From positions 18,640 to 82,639 of the forward strand of contig JAFUYQ010000005.1 in the NCBI GenBank assembly GCA_017470485.1: a DNA stretch of 64,000 bases. The letters are read 5' to 3'. This stretch comes from Synergistaceae bacterium (GTDB lineage Bacteria; Synergistota; Synergistia; Synergistales; Aminobacteriaceae). Positions 1-8,478 of this stretch are shown here, piece after piece (position 1 is the stretch's first letter; each line of letters starts with the position of its first letter). The notes beneath the pieces are model-generated. The model ran no database searches. It was given only the letters and a program-made list of their open reading frames with translations, and was not told where the DNA came from. The position numbers and the translations under genes were made by a program.

Positions 1-1064
1 GTCGCTAGGTATGTCGTTCCCAAGTACGAAATCCGGGCGAGTGCGCCTACCGAAATCATGTTGTCAAGCCCCTTGAATGATGCCGGATAAACATAATACC
101 CCGCTCCCGGAATTAATTTGCCCTGCGCTTTTGTGGTTGGTTCCCCGACTGTCTCGCCGTAATTCCCTGCCGCTACGACTATTACGGCCTTGTTAGTGTT
201 GTCCAATGCCTTGAATGCCCTCCATAACGCTGACGATACGAGATTGTCATGAGTCGGCTCTAAGGCCATGTATGTCTCAAGCGATAAGTTCACAGCCCTT
301 ATATTAACGCCCTGATTAATCAGTCCCGTAACGTAATCGACTGCTTTAATGACCGTGTTCAAATCGCCGTTCCCCGAACTGTCCAGAGCCTTTACGGGAA
401 TCATTCTGCAATTCCAGTTAAGCCCCGCAACTCCTATAGTGTTATTCCCTTTAGCACCTATCGTTCCGGCAACATGCGTTCCGTGTCCGTAGTCGTCAAA
501 AGCGTCATCAGTGTTTCCTGTTTTGAGTGTCCTGTATGACAGGTCTACAGCCACGTTATCCGTTAAATCGGGGTTGGTGTAGTCAATCCCTGAGTCGATT
601 ATCGCCGCGTAAATTGTGTCCTTTCCTGTTGTAGTGTCCCATGCTGACGGAGCTTTTATTTCCTCCATTCCCCAGCACTCATCGTAATAATTATCATTGG
701 GTACGACTGCGGCATGTACTTTGTAGTTGGGGGAGACTGCAATGACATTGGGGTCAGCCCTGAGAATTTCGGCGAACTCCTCAGCGTCCATACTCTCAGA
801 ATGAATCATCATGAATGCTCCGCCCTCGCTCTCAGATAACGAAGGGTAAAACTCGCTCACTGACGCTCCCGAAACTGAGGCCGCAAAATCCGAAGCCTCT
901 ACCGACAATTCAGAGGCACTGAACGAACCTGATGAATTTTTCTCAGACGGCCTTAATACGACAATAACATCACCGTCAGTATATCCGCTTGCTAACGCCC
1001 AAACAGGCAGCGCAGTCAGAACGAGAGCGAAGACTGCTGAGATGGCCATAATTTTCCTGTACAC
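1..1064 (-). CDS. Secreted subtilisin-like serine protease (S8), C-terminus beyond the window
   Basis: Extracellular serine endopeptidase of the subtilase family, cut off by the left edge. I translated it by hand because it has no stop in the window. A GTG at 1064 is preceded by AAGGA and an in-frame stop lies just upstream. The protein starts MYRKIMAIS and continues into a hydrophobic signal peptide ending near ALAS. A propeptide of about 80 residues follows. The catalytic Asp is in IIDSGIDYTNPDL and the catalytic His in YGHGTHVAGT. The oxyanion-hole region VVAAGNYGE is present, but the Ser motif (GTSMA) should lie off the left edge. The gene is divergent from guaA. The family assignment is firm; the substrate and any C-terminal anchor cannot be seen. 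Confidence 0.9.
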   Translation of the reverse strand, partial: MYRKIMAISAVFALVLTALPVWALASGYTDGDVIVVLRPSEKNSSGSFSASELSVEASDFAASVSGASVSEFYPSLSESEGGAFMMIHSESMDAEEFAEILRADPNVIAVSPNYKVHAAVVPNDNYYDECWGMEEIKAPSAWDTTTGKDTIYAAIIDSGIDYTNPDLTDNVAVDLSYRTLKTGNTDDAFDDYGHGTHVAGTIGAKGNNTIGVAGLNWNCRMIPVKALDSSGNGDLNTVIKAVDYVTGLINQGVNIRAVNLSLETYMALEPTHDNLVSSALWRAFKALDNTNKAVIVVAAGNYGETVGEPTTKAQGKLIPGAGYYVYPASFKGLDNMISVGALARISYLGTTYLA

Positions 1065-1174
1065 TATGATTCACGTCCTTAACGCTAAATTTTTTTGTGT
1101 TTACTTTGAAATTATACACGCTAAATTTTCAGGCATTATATAATTTTCCTAAAGAGGAGGTAAGAAAACTTAAC

Positions 1175-2719
1175 ATGAAAACTATAAACCAGAATATTGT
1201 CATCATTAACTGCGGTTCACAGTTCACACAGTTAATTGCGAGAAGACTAAGGGAAATGAAAATTCACAGCGTCATTCTCAACTGGGACTCATCGCCTGAG
1301 AAAATCAAGTCATATTCCCCCAAAGGCCTGATTATTTCAGGAGGCCCCGACAGCGTTAATGACCCTGACGCTATCACTGTTGACCCTGAGATTCTTAACA
1401 CCGGCTGTCCCGTACTGGGTATCTGCTACGGTATGCAGCTCCTCGCGAAACTTACCGGCGGTACTGTTACAGCAGGGACTTCAAGAGAATACGGGGTAAC
1501 TAAGATTCAAAAGACCGGTAATGACTCATTACTTCTCGGCGAGAATATACCCCAGTCAATGAATGTCTTAATGAGTCACGGCGATAACGTCTCGGAACTT
1601 CCCGAAGGCTTCAAAGCTACATCGCTCACCGACAGCCACATCATCTCATCAATCGAGGACACTCAGCGGAAATTCTTCGGTCTTCAGTTCCACCCCGAAG
1701 TGATTCACACCGAACACGGGAATTATATTCTGAGGAGTTTTGTCTTCAAGGTCTGCGGCTGTTCAGGGGACTGGAATCTTTCCGACTGGGTTGACGGAAT
1801 GACCGCCTCAATACGCGAGACTGTGGGAAGCTCTAAGGTCGTCTGCGGTTTGTCGGGGGGAGTTGATTCGAGCGTCTCAGCCGTACTCGTTCACAGGGCT
1901 GTCGGCGATAACCTTCAGTGCGTTTTCGTCAATCACGGCTTAATGCGCCTCAATGAACCCGAAGCCGTCATGAAGGAATATGACTCTCTCGGCCTCAACG
2001 TAAAGTATGTTGACGCTTCCGAATTATTCCTGAAGGAACTCGCAGGAGTTACAGACCCAGAACAGAAACGAAAGATTATAGGACGATTATTCATTGATGT
2101 CTTCGAGGCCGAAGCGAAGAAAATTGAAGGTGCTGAATGGCTATTGCAGGGAACTATTTATCCTGACGTTATCGAGAGCGGCACAAAGAAAGGTTCTGCG
2201 CTCATAAAATCTCATCACAACGTCGGCGGACTTCCCGAAAAAATGAACCTCAAACTCCTTGAGCCTCTCCGCGATTTGTTCAAAGACGAAGTGAGAAGGC
2301 TCGGACGAATCATCGGAATGCCTGACGAAATCATTAACCGCCAGCCGTTTCCCGGTCCCGGCCTTGCGGTGAGGTGTCTTGGCGAAATCACTAAGGATAG
2401 ACTTGATACTTTGAGGGCAGCCGATGCAATTTTCAGGGAGGAACTGAAGAGCGCAGGTCTTTATGCTGGAATTTGGCAGGCTTTCTGCGTACTTCTTCCG
2501 GTGAAATCAGTCGGCGTTATGGGGGACAGCAGAACTTACAGCGAGGCGGTCGTTCTAAGGGCGATAAACTCTCAGGACGCTATGACTGCTGAATGGTCGA
2601 GGATTGATTATGACGTTCTCGACAGGGTGTCTAAGAGAATCTGCAACGAGGTCAGAGGCATTAACAGAGTGGTACTAGATGTAACTTCAAAGCCGCCCGC
2701 AACTATCGAATGGGAGTAA
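1175..2719 (+). CDS. guaA: GMP synthase (glutamine-hydrolysing)
   Basis: Converts XMP to GMP using glutamine and ATP, in cytosolic purine biosynthesis. The 514-residue protein has the family's usual length and order. A class I glutamine amidotransferase domain comes first (nucleophile Cys in GICYGMQLL, His/Glu in FHPEV). The ATP pyrophosphatase domain follows, with PP-loop GLSGGVDSSV, and then the C-terminal dimerisation domain ending KPPATIEWE. The frame is open back to a GTG at 1097, but the ATG at 1175 follows a strong GAGGAGG and starts where family members start. It is monocistronic, divergent from the subtilase and convergent with the BrxL-like gene, whose stop is 28 bases downstream. 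Confidence 0.97.
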   Translation: MKTINQNIVIINCGSQFTQLIARRLREMKIHSVILNWDSSPEKIKSYSPKGLIISGGPDSVNDPDAITVDPEILNTGCPVLGICYGMQLLAKLTGGTVTAGTSREYGVTKIQKTGNDSLLLGENIPQSMNVLMSHGDNVSELPEGFKATSLTDSHIISSIEDTQRKFFGLQFHPEVIHTEHGNYILRSFVFKVCGCSGDWNLSDWVDGMTASIRETVGSSKVVCGLSGGVDSSVSAVLVHRAVGDNLQCVFVNHGLMRLNEPEAVMKEYDSLGLNVKYVDASELFLKELAGVTDPEQKRKIIGRLFIDVFEAEAKKIEGAEWLLQGTIYPDVIESGTKKGSALIKSHHNVGGLPEKMNLKLLEPLRDLFKDEVRRLGRIIGMPDEIINRQPFPGPGLAVRCLGEITKDRLDTLRAADAIFREELKSAGLYAGIWQAFCVLLPVKSVGVMGDSRTYSEAVVLRAINSQDAMTAEWSRIDYDVLDRVSKRICNEVRGINRVVLDVTSKPPATIEWE

Positions 2720-2727
2720 AACGCAGG

Positions 2728-2748
2728 AGGGGAGTCCTTTCCTCCCCT
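2728..2748. terminator. Short hairpin between convergent genes
   Basis: AGGGGAG and CTCCCCT can pair around a 7-base loop between the guaA stop and the stop of the opposing gene. No run of T follows on the + strand, so any terminator activity is uncertain. Confidence 0.3.
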
Positions 2749-4175
2749 TACTCCCTGACGGTGAAGTCAGGCATTCCCCTGCCCTTGTACTCAGAATCGA
2801 GAAGTCCGGCCTGATAACGTATAATCTCCCTCATTCTCTCAGCGCGGCTAAGGCAGTAGCGTTTGAAATCCTGCGCCGAAATATCATCGGGCTTTCTTAC
2901 GTTCGGGAAAAGAAGTTTCAGGTAAGCTGTTGAGATTCTTTTAACGGCTTCGGTGTCTCTGGTATCAGAGCCTTTCGGAACATCGACAAGTTCATCGACT
3001 ATTCCCCTGTAGGAAATATCATCTCTGAGTTCATGAAGCACTGAGCAGAAATACTCGGTGTTCAATGCCCAGCCCTGAATCTTCAAGTCATCGTTCATTC
3101 TAGGAATGTTCCAGCCCCTCAGAAAACCGTGAAATCTCTCAATCAATGCCGACTCGTGAAACACCTTCGGCAATTCCGTGAACATGTCCGCGTAACCGTC
3201 CTGTTTCATCGCCTCAATGCTTATGTTTCCGCACAGCACTAATCCTGCGTCAGCAGTACCCTTGTAGCTTCCGACTGTGAAAACTCCCTGCTCTAAGTAG
3301 CCTTTCAGAGCCGCGCGCATTTCGTCAGTGTTCCCGAATGAGATAGTCTGAATTTCGTCGAGGACAACGAAGTCATTGCCGGTGATTAATCCCTCGCAGT
3401 TCTTCGTTAGGTCATAGAACATTTTTGAACGGGTCATTACTCCTCCGCTCGATAACCAGCCGTAACGGCTTACGTTCCCGAAAACATAGCTTTTCCCTGT
3501 TCCTTTGGGTGCAAGCTCGATGATGTTGAGTCTTTTCTCGGCGAAGGTAAGAAGCCTCGTGAGCATTGAGAGTTTCCGCTCCTCGTCCCTGTAGCCCTCA
3601 GCGTTGTAGTCGATCGCTCCGAGCAATATATCTTCCCATTCATAAATATTGAACTCCGAACGCGCCTCGCGGTAATCATCAGTGCTTACGGTGTAGGGGC
3701 AGAACGTCTCGAAGCTGACAAGCTCAATCCGTCCCTGATTTTTGCCTTCGGACAGTCTGTAGCCGAGTTCGATTATTCCCCAGACTTCACGGCCTGCGGA
3801 TAATTCACGGCTGTATTTCTGCCATGTCGAACGCTCGATGAATGTTTCCTTGCCCGTCAATCCGAATGCCGGAATGCTGAACGTTATTTCCTGAGTTTTG
3901 ATGTCAATATCGGCGGAGATTTTAGCGAGGAATTTTACCCTTTCGCCCTCAAGAATGATTCTGTTCTTGAGACTTATCCATTCGTTGCGGTCAGGAATGA
4001 AATTCTGAGTGAAGTCTTTGATTTTGCCGATGTCATAGTTTCCCTCACCGTCAGAAAATTTCTGTATTATCCAGTCCCTCATGAATGCCGGAAGACTTAA
4101 TGCCGTGAAAAAATTTGTCCTCCTCAAATCCTTATAGACCGCTATGTCTCCGAATACACTTTTGATTTTGCACAC
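2748..4175 (-). CDS. Solitary BrxL-like (TIGR02688/Lon-like) AAA+ ATPase
   Basis: Resembles the BrxL/Lon-like AAA+ family of BREX phage-defence systems. The N-terminal part has the family pattern (kDL near residue 17, then YREARSEFNIYEWEDILL around 168-185). The ATPase core has Walker A PKGTGKSYVFG (about residue 223), Walker B DFVVLDEI (about 268), a sensor-like LCGNIS (about 312) and an arginine-finger region LIERFHGFLRGW. At 475 residues it ends soon after the ATPase, without the C-terminal Lon-type protease domain of long BrxL proteins, as in the short members of the family. It starts at a GTG after GGGGTGAT. No pglX, pglZ, brxC or other BREX gene lies within the window. The family call is from motif memory; a defence role is only inferred. 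Confidence 0.75.
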   Translation of the reverse strand: MCKIKSVFGDIAVYKDLRRTNFFTALSLPAFMRDWIIQKFSDGEGNYDIGKIKDFTQNFIPDRNEWISLKNRIILEGERVKFLAKISADIDIKTQEITFSIPAFGLTGKETFIERSTWQKYSRELSAGREVWGIIELGYRLSEGKNQGRIELVSFETFCPYTVSTDDYREARSEFNIYEWEDILLGAIDYNAEGYRDEERKLSMLTRLLTFAEKRLNIIELAPKGTGKSYVFGNVSRYGWLSSGGVMTRSKMFYDLTKNCEGLITGNDFVVLDEIQTISFGNTDEMRAALKGYLEQGVFTVGSYKGTADAGLVLCGNISIEAMKQDGYADMFTELPKVFHESALIERFHGFLRGWNIPRMNDDLKIQGWALNTEYFCSVLHELRDDISYRGIVDELVDVPKGSDTRDTEAVKRISTAYLKLLFPNVRKPDDISAQDFKRYCLSRAERMREIIRYQAGLLDSEYKGRGMPDFTVRE

Positions 4176-4190
4176 CCTTAATCACCCCAT

Positions 4191-4233
4191 AAAAACAGCC
4201 GGAAGACTCTAATCTCAAAAAGAATCTTCCGGC
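4191..4233 (-). terminator. Intrinsic terminator of the Na+-pump beta gene
   Basis: On the minus strand a 13-base arm GCCGGAAGATTCT pairs with AGAGTCTTCCGGC and is followed by TGTTTTT. It lies between the end of the oadB-like gene and the BrxL-like start, so it separates these two transcripts. Confidence 0.8.
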
Positions 4234-4262
4234 CATGTTCAGACTGTTTCAGTAAATTTCTT

Positions 4263-5435
4263 TTAGCGCGATAAAAGCGTAAGCATTACTCCTGCCGCTA
4301 CCGCCGTGCCGATAACTCCGGCAACGTTCGGGCCCATAGCGTGCATGAGAAGGAAATGTCCGGGATATTCCTTCTGGACGCAACGCTGAACTACCCTCGC
4401 CGCCATAGGTACTGCGCTGACTCCTGCGGCACCTATCATCGGGTTAATCTTTCCGCCAGAAAGTATCTTCATTATCTGACCGAATACGAGTCCTCCGAAC
4501 GTGCTGAACGCGAACGCTACGAGTCCCAAGCAGATTATGGCAAGCGTTCCGACAGTCAAGAACTTATCGGCGGCCATCGTTGAACCTACTGAGAGCGCAA
4601 GGAAAATCGTTACGATGTTCATGAGTTCGTTCTGAGCGGTATTGCTGAGACGGTCAGTAACTCCGCATTCCCTGAGAAGGTTTCCGAACATTAACGTTCC
4701 GACAAGCGGCACGCACGCAGGAAGTATTAATCCAGAAACGACCGTGCAGATAATCGGGAATAAAATCTTCTCGCGCTTCGAGACTGGACGGAGCTGACCC
4801 ATGATAATGCCTCTGTCCTTTTTGCTGGTCATCATGTAGATAACAGGAGGCTGAATCATCGGGACTAATGACATGTAGCTGTAAGCCGCTACTGCTACCG
4901 CTCCGAGAATCTGAGTCTGTCCGAGCATGACCGTCAGGTAAATGCTTGTAGGGCCGTCAGCTCCTCCGATGATGGCGATACTTGCGGCCTCTTTGATGTT
5001 GAATGAGACGAGGCCGTTAGTGAGAGTTCCGAGCCAGTTAGCACCGATGAACGCAACGAAAACTCCGAACTGTGCCGCCGCTCCGAGAAGGAACGTTATC
5101 GGGTTGGCGATGAGGGGAGCGAAGTCGGTCATTGCGCCGATGCCCAAGAAAATCAATATCGGGTAAATCTCGAACTCTGCACCGTAATACAGTGAGCGCA
5201 GGAAGCCTATCGTGTGAGTAGTCTCGTTGAACTCGTCCCAAATTCCTGAGAGGGGCAAATTCACGAGGAGGCACCCGAAAGCAATCGGCACGAGCAAGAG
5301 GGGTTCAAACCCTTTGCCGATGGCCAGATAAAGAAGGACGAACGACACTACGAGCATGATGATGTTGCCGGTAGTGAGGCCGAAGAAGCCTGACTTGAGC
5401 ATTAAATCCTGTAATGCTGTCAAATACATCTCCAT
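4263..5435 (-). CDS. oadB: Na+-translocating decarboxylase beta subunit (OadB/GcdB family)
   Basis: Integral membrane subunit that couples decarboxylation of a biotin-bound carboxyl group to Na+ export (oxaloacetate, glutaconyl-CoA or methylmalonyl-CoA decarboxylases). The 390-residue protein is almost entirely membrane segments. It carries the family signature IGGADGPTSIY, which contains the Asp thought to carry Na+, and a conserved C-terminal region (GAAGVSAVPMAARVVQ, HAMGPNVAGVIG). I prefer the ATG at 5435, 13 bases after AAAGGA, over the TTG at 5447, which is almost on top of that site. No alpha, gamma/delta or biotin-carrier gene is nearby, so the rest of the pump must be encoded elsewhere. 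Which acid is decarboxylated cannot be told. Confidence 0.93.
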   Translation of the reverse strand: MEMYLTALQDLMLKSGFFGLTTGNIIMLVVSFVLLYLAIGKGFEPLLLVPIAFGCLLVNLPLSGIWDEFNETTHTIGFLRSLYYGAEFEIYPILIFLGIGAMTDFAPLIANPITFLLGAAAQFGVFVAFIGANWLGTLTNGLVSFNIKEAASIAIIGGADGPTSIYLTVMLGQTQILGAVAVAAYSYMSLVPMIQPPVIYMMTSKKDRGIIMGQLRPVSKREKILFPIICTVVSGLILPACVPLVGTLMFGNLLRECGVTDRLSNTAQNELMNIVTIFLALSVGSTMAADKFLTVGTLAIICLGLVAFAFSTFGGLVFGQIMKILSGGKINPMIGAAGVSAVPMAARVVQRCVQKEYPGHFLLMHAMGPNVAGVIGTAVAAGVMLTLLSR

Positions 5436-5550
5436 ACTATGAATCAAATCCTTTCGTGAAAAATAAATAAGTGAAAATAATTTTGTTACTGCAATTTATA
5501 TCACAGAGTTCAACACTTTTGCAAATGAAAACGTTATAAGCCTCATGTTC

Positions 5551-6018
5551 CTATTCCCCGTACAAACTGCATAAATGTCCGTAGAACGTCTCATGGCCGT
5601 TAATTTCTTTGGGGAAATCCCTTTTGTATGTCAGCTTGAAGAATTGTGTATCACGGTTCATAGCGTCAAATTTTTCCTGATTAAACTTTGAGGCAAGCAC
5701 ATGCTGGAGGTCATCGTACGCATAATTCCCAAGAGGTACGGCCTCAAGAAGCCTCCTGCATTCCGGCAGTGTTTCATATGCCAGCGCGAAAAAGTAATCG
5801 GTCATGACATAATCAGCCAGAAATCTTTGAGTCTTCCAGTATTCCAGCCACATATCAAGCACAAATTCACACAGAGGGCATTCAGGCCGTGCCGACTGCA
5901 CGCTTATGCACCACCTTCGGAGTGAGACATTATATTCACGAAGATTTGTCGGACGGCGCAAAGTACAGTAATTCATTCCGAAATCACGAAGAATGTTAAT
6001 CCTGCGGCTAATCTTCAT
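5551..6018 (-). CDS. C-terminal remnant of a capsular-polysaccharide-synthesis glycosyltransferase
   Basis: The 155-residue product resembles the last part of the Caps_synth (PF05704-like) glycosyltransferase family. The pattern is LEYWK..RFLADYVMTDYFFALAYE, then LLEAVPL and FFKLTYK near the end. Full members are around 300 residues and carry an N-terminal nucleotide-sugar domain with a DxD motif. That half is absent here, so this is probably a 5'-truncated gene or remnant. It overlaps the upstream DUF115 gene by four bases (ATGA), so it may still be translated by coupling. The first 45 residues are rich in Arg and Cys and match nothing I recognise. Confidence 0.5.
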   Translation of the reverse strand: MKISRRINILRDFGMNYCTLRRPTNLREYNVSLRRWCISVQSARPECPLCEFVLDMWLEYWKTQRFLADYVMTDYFFALAYETLPECRRLLEAVPLGNYAYDDLQHVLASKFNQEKFDAMNRDTQFFKLTYKRDFPKEINGHETFYGHLCSLYGE

Positions 6019-6875
6019 TTGTCTGCGAACAGTGAATCAAAATTAACTCTCTCGAACACTTCAAGTTTACCGCCTCTTGTAGCGTTCAAGATTTTTATGC
6101 CGTGTTCATCAGCGTAGTGTCTAGCCTCAATAAAAGCCTCCGTAGCTAAATCCAACGGGAAAACTACAGCTTCCTCATCTTTTTGGCCGTTTCCCCAGAA
6201 ACTTTCAGTCTGGTATTTTTGAAAATGATTCTTTATTGCGTTGTTGACTGTTATTTTTCCGTCTTTTGTAATTTCTCTGGCGAATGAATGATCCACTCCC
6301 AGCAGAATTATCTCCTTGAAGCCCATGTAACAGGCGCACTGAATGCTGACATAAGTAACGGTAGAGCCGTCATAAACGCACTTTGAAATATCATCGGAGA
6401 AAAGTATTTTTCCTTTTGGCGGTTCAATGAGTCTCAGCAGAATCGCTCCGTCTATATCATAGATTCTTCCGTCCGCGCTCATAGCGATAATTTTGAGTTC
6501 TGTCTCGACCGCTGAAATTTTCTCGCGTGTCTTTTTGATTTCCTGAAAGTCGTGAACAGTATAAATCGTCGGCCGCCAACCGGTGTCAGGGAATAAATTA
6601 TATATGCTGTTTGAGGCTATTGATATTTCGCCGTATTCCTTGAGTTTTTCGAGGTCTTTTATTGTGAGGCTGGGGCCGTTGCCGATTATGAAACAACGCT
6701 GGCCGTCGTAAAAGTTCCTGTATTTTTGTATGGCAGTTCTTCCGCTGGTGAAGCGGTTGATATTCAAGACGCGCTTTACTGCCTTTTCAATCGTCCTGCT
6801 GGTTCCTCTGAAGAAAGGATAGAGAGGGCCTTCCCGAAATTTGTTTGTCAGTTTATACATTTGCGACACAGCCAT
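6015..6875 (-). CDS. DUF115 / 6-hydroxymethylpterin pyrophosphokinase MptE-like protein
   Basis: 286 residues. The core FIIGNGPSL, followed by ASNSIYNLF, VHDF and a later ILLGVDHSF, is typical of the DUF115/MptE-like Rossmann family. Bacterial members usually sit in surface-polysaccharide or flagellin-glycosylation clusters. The domain runs from about residue 55 to 270, after a basic N-terminus. The ATG at 6875 lies 8 bases after GGAGG, so the 11 extra upstream codons of the open frame are probably not translated. It overlaps the following truncated glycosyltransferase, and the GT4 genes 1.6 kb away support a glycan role. The exact reaction is unknown. Confidence 0.75.
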   Translation of the reverse strand: MAVSQMYKLTNKFREGPLYPFFRGTSRTIEKAVKRVLNINRFTSGRTAIQKYRNFYDGQRCFIIGNGPSLTIKDLEKLKEYGEISIASNSIYNLFPDTGWRPTIYTVHDFQEIKKTREKISAVETELKIIAMSADGRIYDIDGAILLRLIEPPKGKILFSDDISKCVYDGSTVTYVSIQCACYMGFKEIILLGVDHSFAREITKDGKITVNNAIKNHFQKYQTESFWGNGQKDEEAVVFPLDLATEAFIEARHYADEHGIKILNATRGGKLEVFERVNFDSLFADK

Positions 6876-7019
6876 TATCACAACCTCCGAAACTCCTGAA
6901 AGCATCATCAGAAATTAATACAGCAATGCCAAAACGTCTCATCAAAATTTTCCGCTCCCCCTGTGAAAATATTTGCCGTAAATTATAGCAAGCAAAGGAA
7001 ATTTTATCGAAAAGCGGCG

Positions 7020-8426
7020 TAATCCCCCTAGCTTTAGCTATGGTGATATAAACCGCTAATATAATTTTGCTTGACACTCTTTTACGATACAATAAAATTT
7101 CAATGAAAGGAGGTGAGATTAAGAAAAGTACCTAACAATCAAGCAGCGGTTAAAGCACCTGTCAAAAGAAGAATATCGAACTCTTCGTGAATTGTGCCGA
7201 ACTTCTAAGAACTTAATGAACGAGGCACTTTACGTGAACAGACAGTATTTTTTTACTGAAGGCAAATATTTGGGCTACGAGAAAACATACGCGATATTGA
7301 AAACATCAGAGAACTATAAAAGCCTGAACTCGAATATGGCGCAACAAAGCATGAAGGTTGTTGACACTATGTTTGCGTCATTCATTGCGCTGTTAAAGCT
7401 GGTAAAGAAAAAGCAGTACGACAGCAGAGCCGTAAAAATTCCTCATTACCTGCCCAAAGACGGATACGCTCCGCTGATAATACAGCAGTTCACGATACGC
7501 GACCAGACATTCACGCTGCCATATTCAAAGCAATACGGAGCGAGGCATTCAAAACTTACTGTAAAAGTGCCGCCTATACTTGAAGACAAGAAAGTCAAGT
7601 ACATACGAATAATCCCGATAAATGACGCTAGGTTCTTTGAGATACAGTACGTTTATGAAGCGGTAGAAGCTCAAAGGGAATTAGACAAGCAAAAAGCACT
7701 AGCGATAGATTTCGGATTGAACAATTTAATGACGTGCGTAACAAGTGAAGGGCAATCGTTCATCATTGACGGTCGGAGACTGAAAGCGATAAATCAATGG
7801 TTCAACAAAATGAACGCAAGGCTTTCGAGCATAAAAGACAAGCAGAAATGCAGTAGAAAAACGACATTCCGGCAGAGACAGCTCGCGAGAAAACGTAAAC
7901 TGCGAGTGAATGACTATATCTCTAAAGCGTGCAGGAAAGTCATAAACTACTGCGTTTTTCACAATATCGGGGTATTAGTTTGCGGATATAACGTAACATT
8001 CCAGAGAGAGGCAAAGATGGGGAAAGTGAACAACCAAAATTTTGTGAATATCCCCTACGGAGAAATCCTACATAAATTAGCGTATCTCTGCGAACTGTAC
8101 GGAATTGAATACGCAGAACAGGAAGAAAGCTATACGTCAAAGGCAAGTTTTTGGGACAAAGACGAAATGCCGGTGTATAATGCGGACAATCTGAAGGATT
8201 ATGAATTTTCCGGCAAGCGGATACATAGAGGAATGTACCAGACAAGCACAGGTTTTGAGTTCAATGCAGATGTAAACGGAGCGTTGAACATTCTCAGAAA
8301 AAGTAATGTTGTGTCCCTTTTGGGGCTATACAGTAGGGGCGGACTGGCTACGCCCTTAAGAATAAGGATTGGGAAACAATCAAACTTCTTAAGAACCCTC
8401 TGCCCTTTAGGCAGGAGGAGGCTCAG
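7020..8426 (+). mobile_element. tnpB-only IS200/IS605-type (IS1341-like) element
   Basis: The unit holds a tnpB gene without tnpA. Near the left end (7024-7044) a short imperfect hairpin CCTAGC-TTTA-GCTATGG is seen. At the right end (about 8391-8426), AAGAACCCTCTGCC pairs imperfectly with GGCAGGAGG around CTTTA and is followed by AGGCTCAG. This is the shape of the IS605-group right end and of the 3' end of omega-RNAs. The exact left boundary is uncertain by about 20 bases. Inserted between a minus-strand glycan gene and a plus-strand glycosyltransferase, it breaks no recognisable reading frame. Confidence 0.7.
7071..7098 (+). promoter_or_regulatory. Sigma-70-type promoter of tnpB
   Basis: TTGACA (7071-7076), a 16-base spacer and TAAAAT (7093-7098), just before the ribosome-binding site AAAGGAGGTGAG at 7106-7117. 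Confidence 0.5.
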
Positions 8427-8433
8427 CTGTTAG
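7123..8433 (+). CDS. tnpB: TnpB, RNA-guided nuclease of the IS200/IS605 family; start lost or frameshifted
   Basis: Transposon-encoded RuvC-like nuclease related to Cas12. RuvC acidic residues are visible as AIDFGLNNLMT (Asp), EQEESYTSKASF (Glu) and FNADVNGALN (Asp). Helical and basic regions precede them. The usual zinc-finger Cys pairs are missing, and the zinc-finger position reads YTSKASFWDKD. The frame is open from 7123 and encodes a family-like N-terminus (KYLTIKQRLKHLSKEEY) before the first usable start, a TTG at 7192. The ATG at 7103 and its GGAGGTGAG lie in another frame that stops at 7135. Either a -1 shift at AAGAAAAG or an indel has separated the start from the body. The nuclease may therefore be poorly expressed. 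Confidence 0.85.
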   Translation, partial: EKYLTIKQRLKHLSKEEYRTLRELCRTSKNLMNEALYVNRQYFFTEGKYLGYEKTYAILKTSENYKSLNSNMAQQSMKVVDTMFASFIALLKLVKKKQYDSRAVKIPHYLPKDGYAPLIIQQFTIRDQTFTLPYSKQYGARHSKLTVKVPPILEDKKVKYIRIIPINDARFFEIQYVYEAVEAQRELDKQKALAIDFGLNNLMTCVTSEGQSFIIDGRRLKAINQWFNKMNARLSSIKDKQKCSRKTTFRQRQLARKRKLRVNDYISKACRKVINYCVFHNIGVLVCGYNVTFQREAKMGKVNNQNFVNIPYGEILHKLAYLCELYGIEYAEQEESYTSKASFWDKDEMPVYNADNLKDYEFSGKRIHRGMYQTSTGFEFNADVNGALNILRKSNVVSLLGLYSRGGLATPLRIRIGKQSNFLRTLCPLGRRRLSC

Positions 8434-8446
8434 AATTTCTGACATC
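8290..8446 (+). ncRNA. Putative omega-RNA (reRNA) with guide
   Basis: In this family the guide RNA is transcribed through the 3' end of tnpB and beyond the element. Here GGGCGGACTGGCTACGCCC (about 8338) and the right-end stem-loop (8395-8419) form the scaffold. The scaffold ends with AGGCTCAG at 8426. The guide would be the flanking chromosomal sequence from 8427, beginning CTGTTAGAATTTCTGAC. The 5' end is a guess. Confidence 0.5.
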
Positions 8447-8478
8447 ATACACAATATATCTTTGGAGCGAGGTTTATC

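Noticed and set aside
1097..1174. N-terminal extension of guaA from a GTG
   Set aside because: The ATG at 1175 has the ribosome site and the normal family N-terminus.
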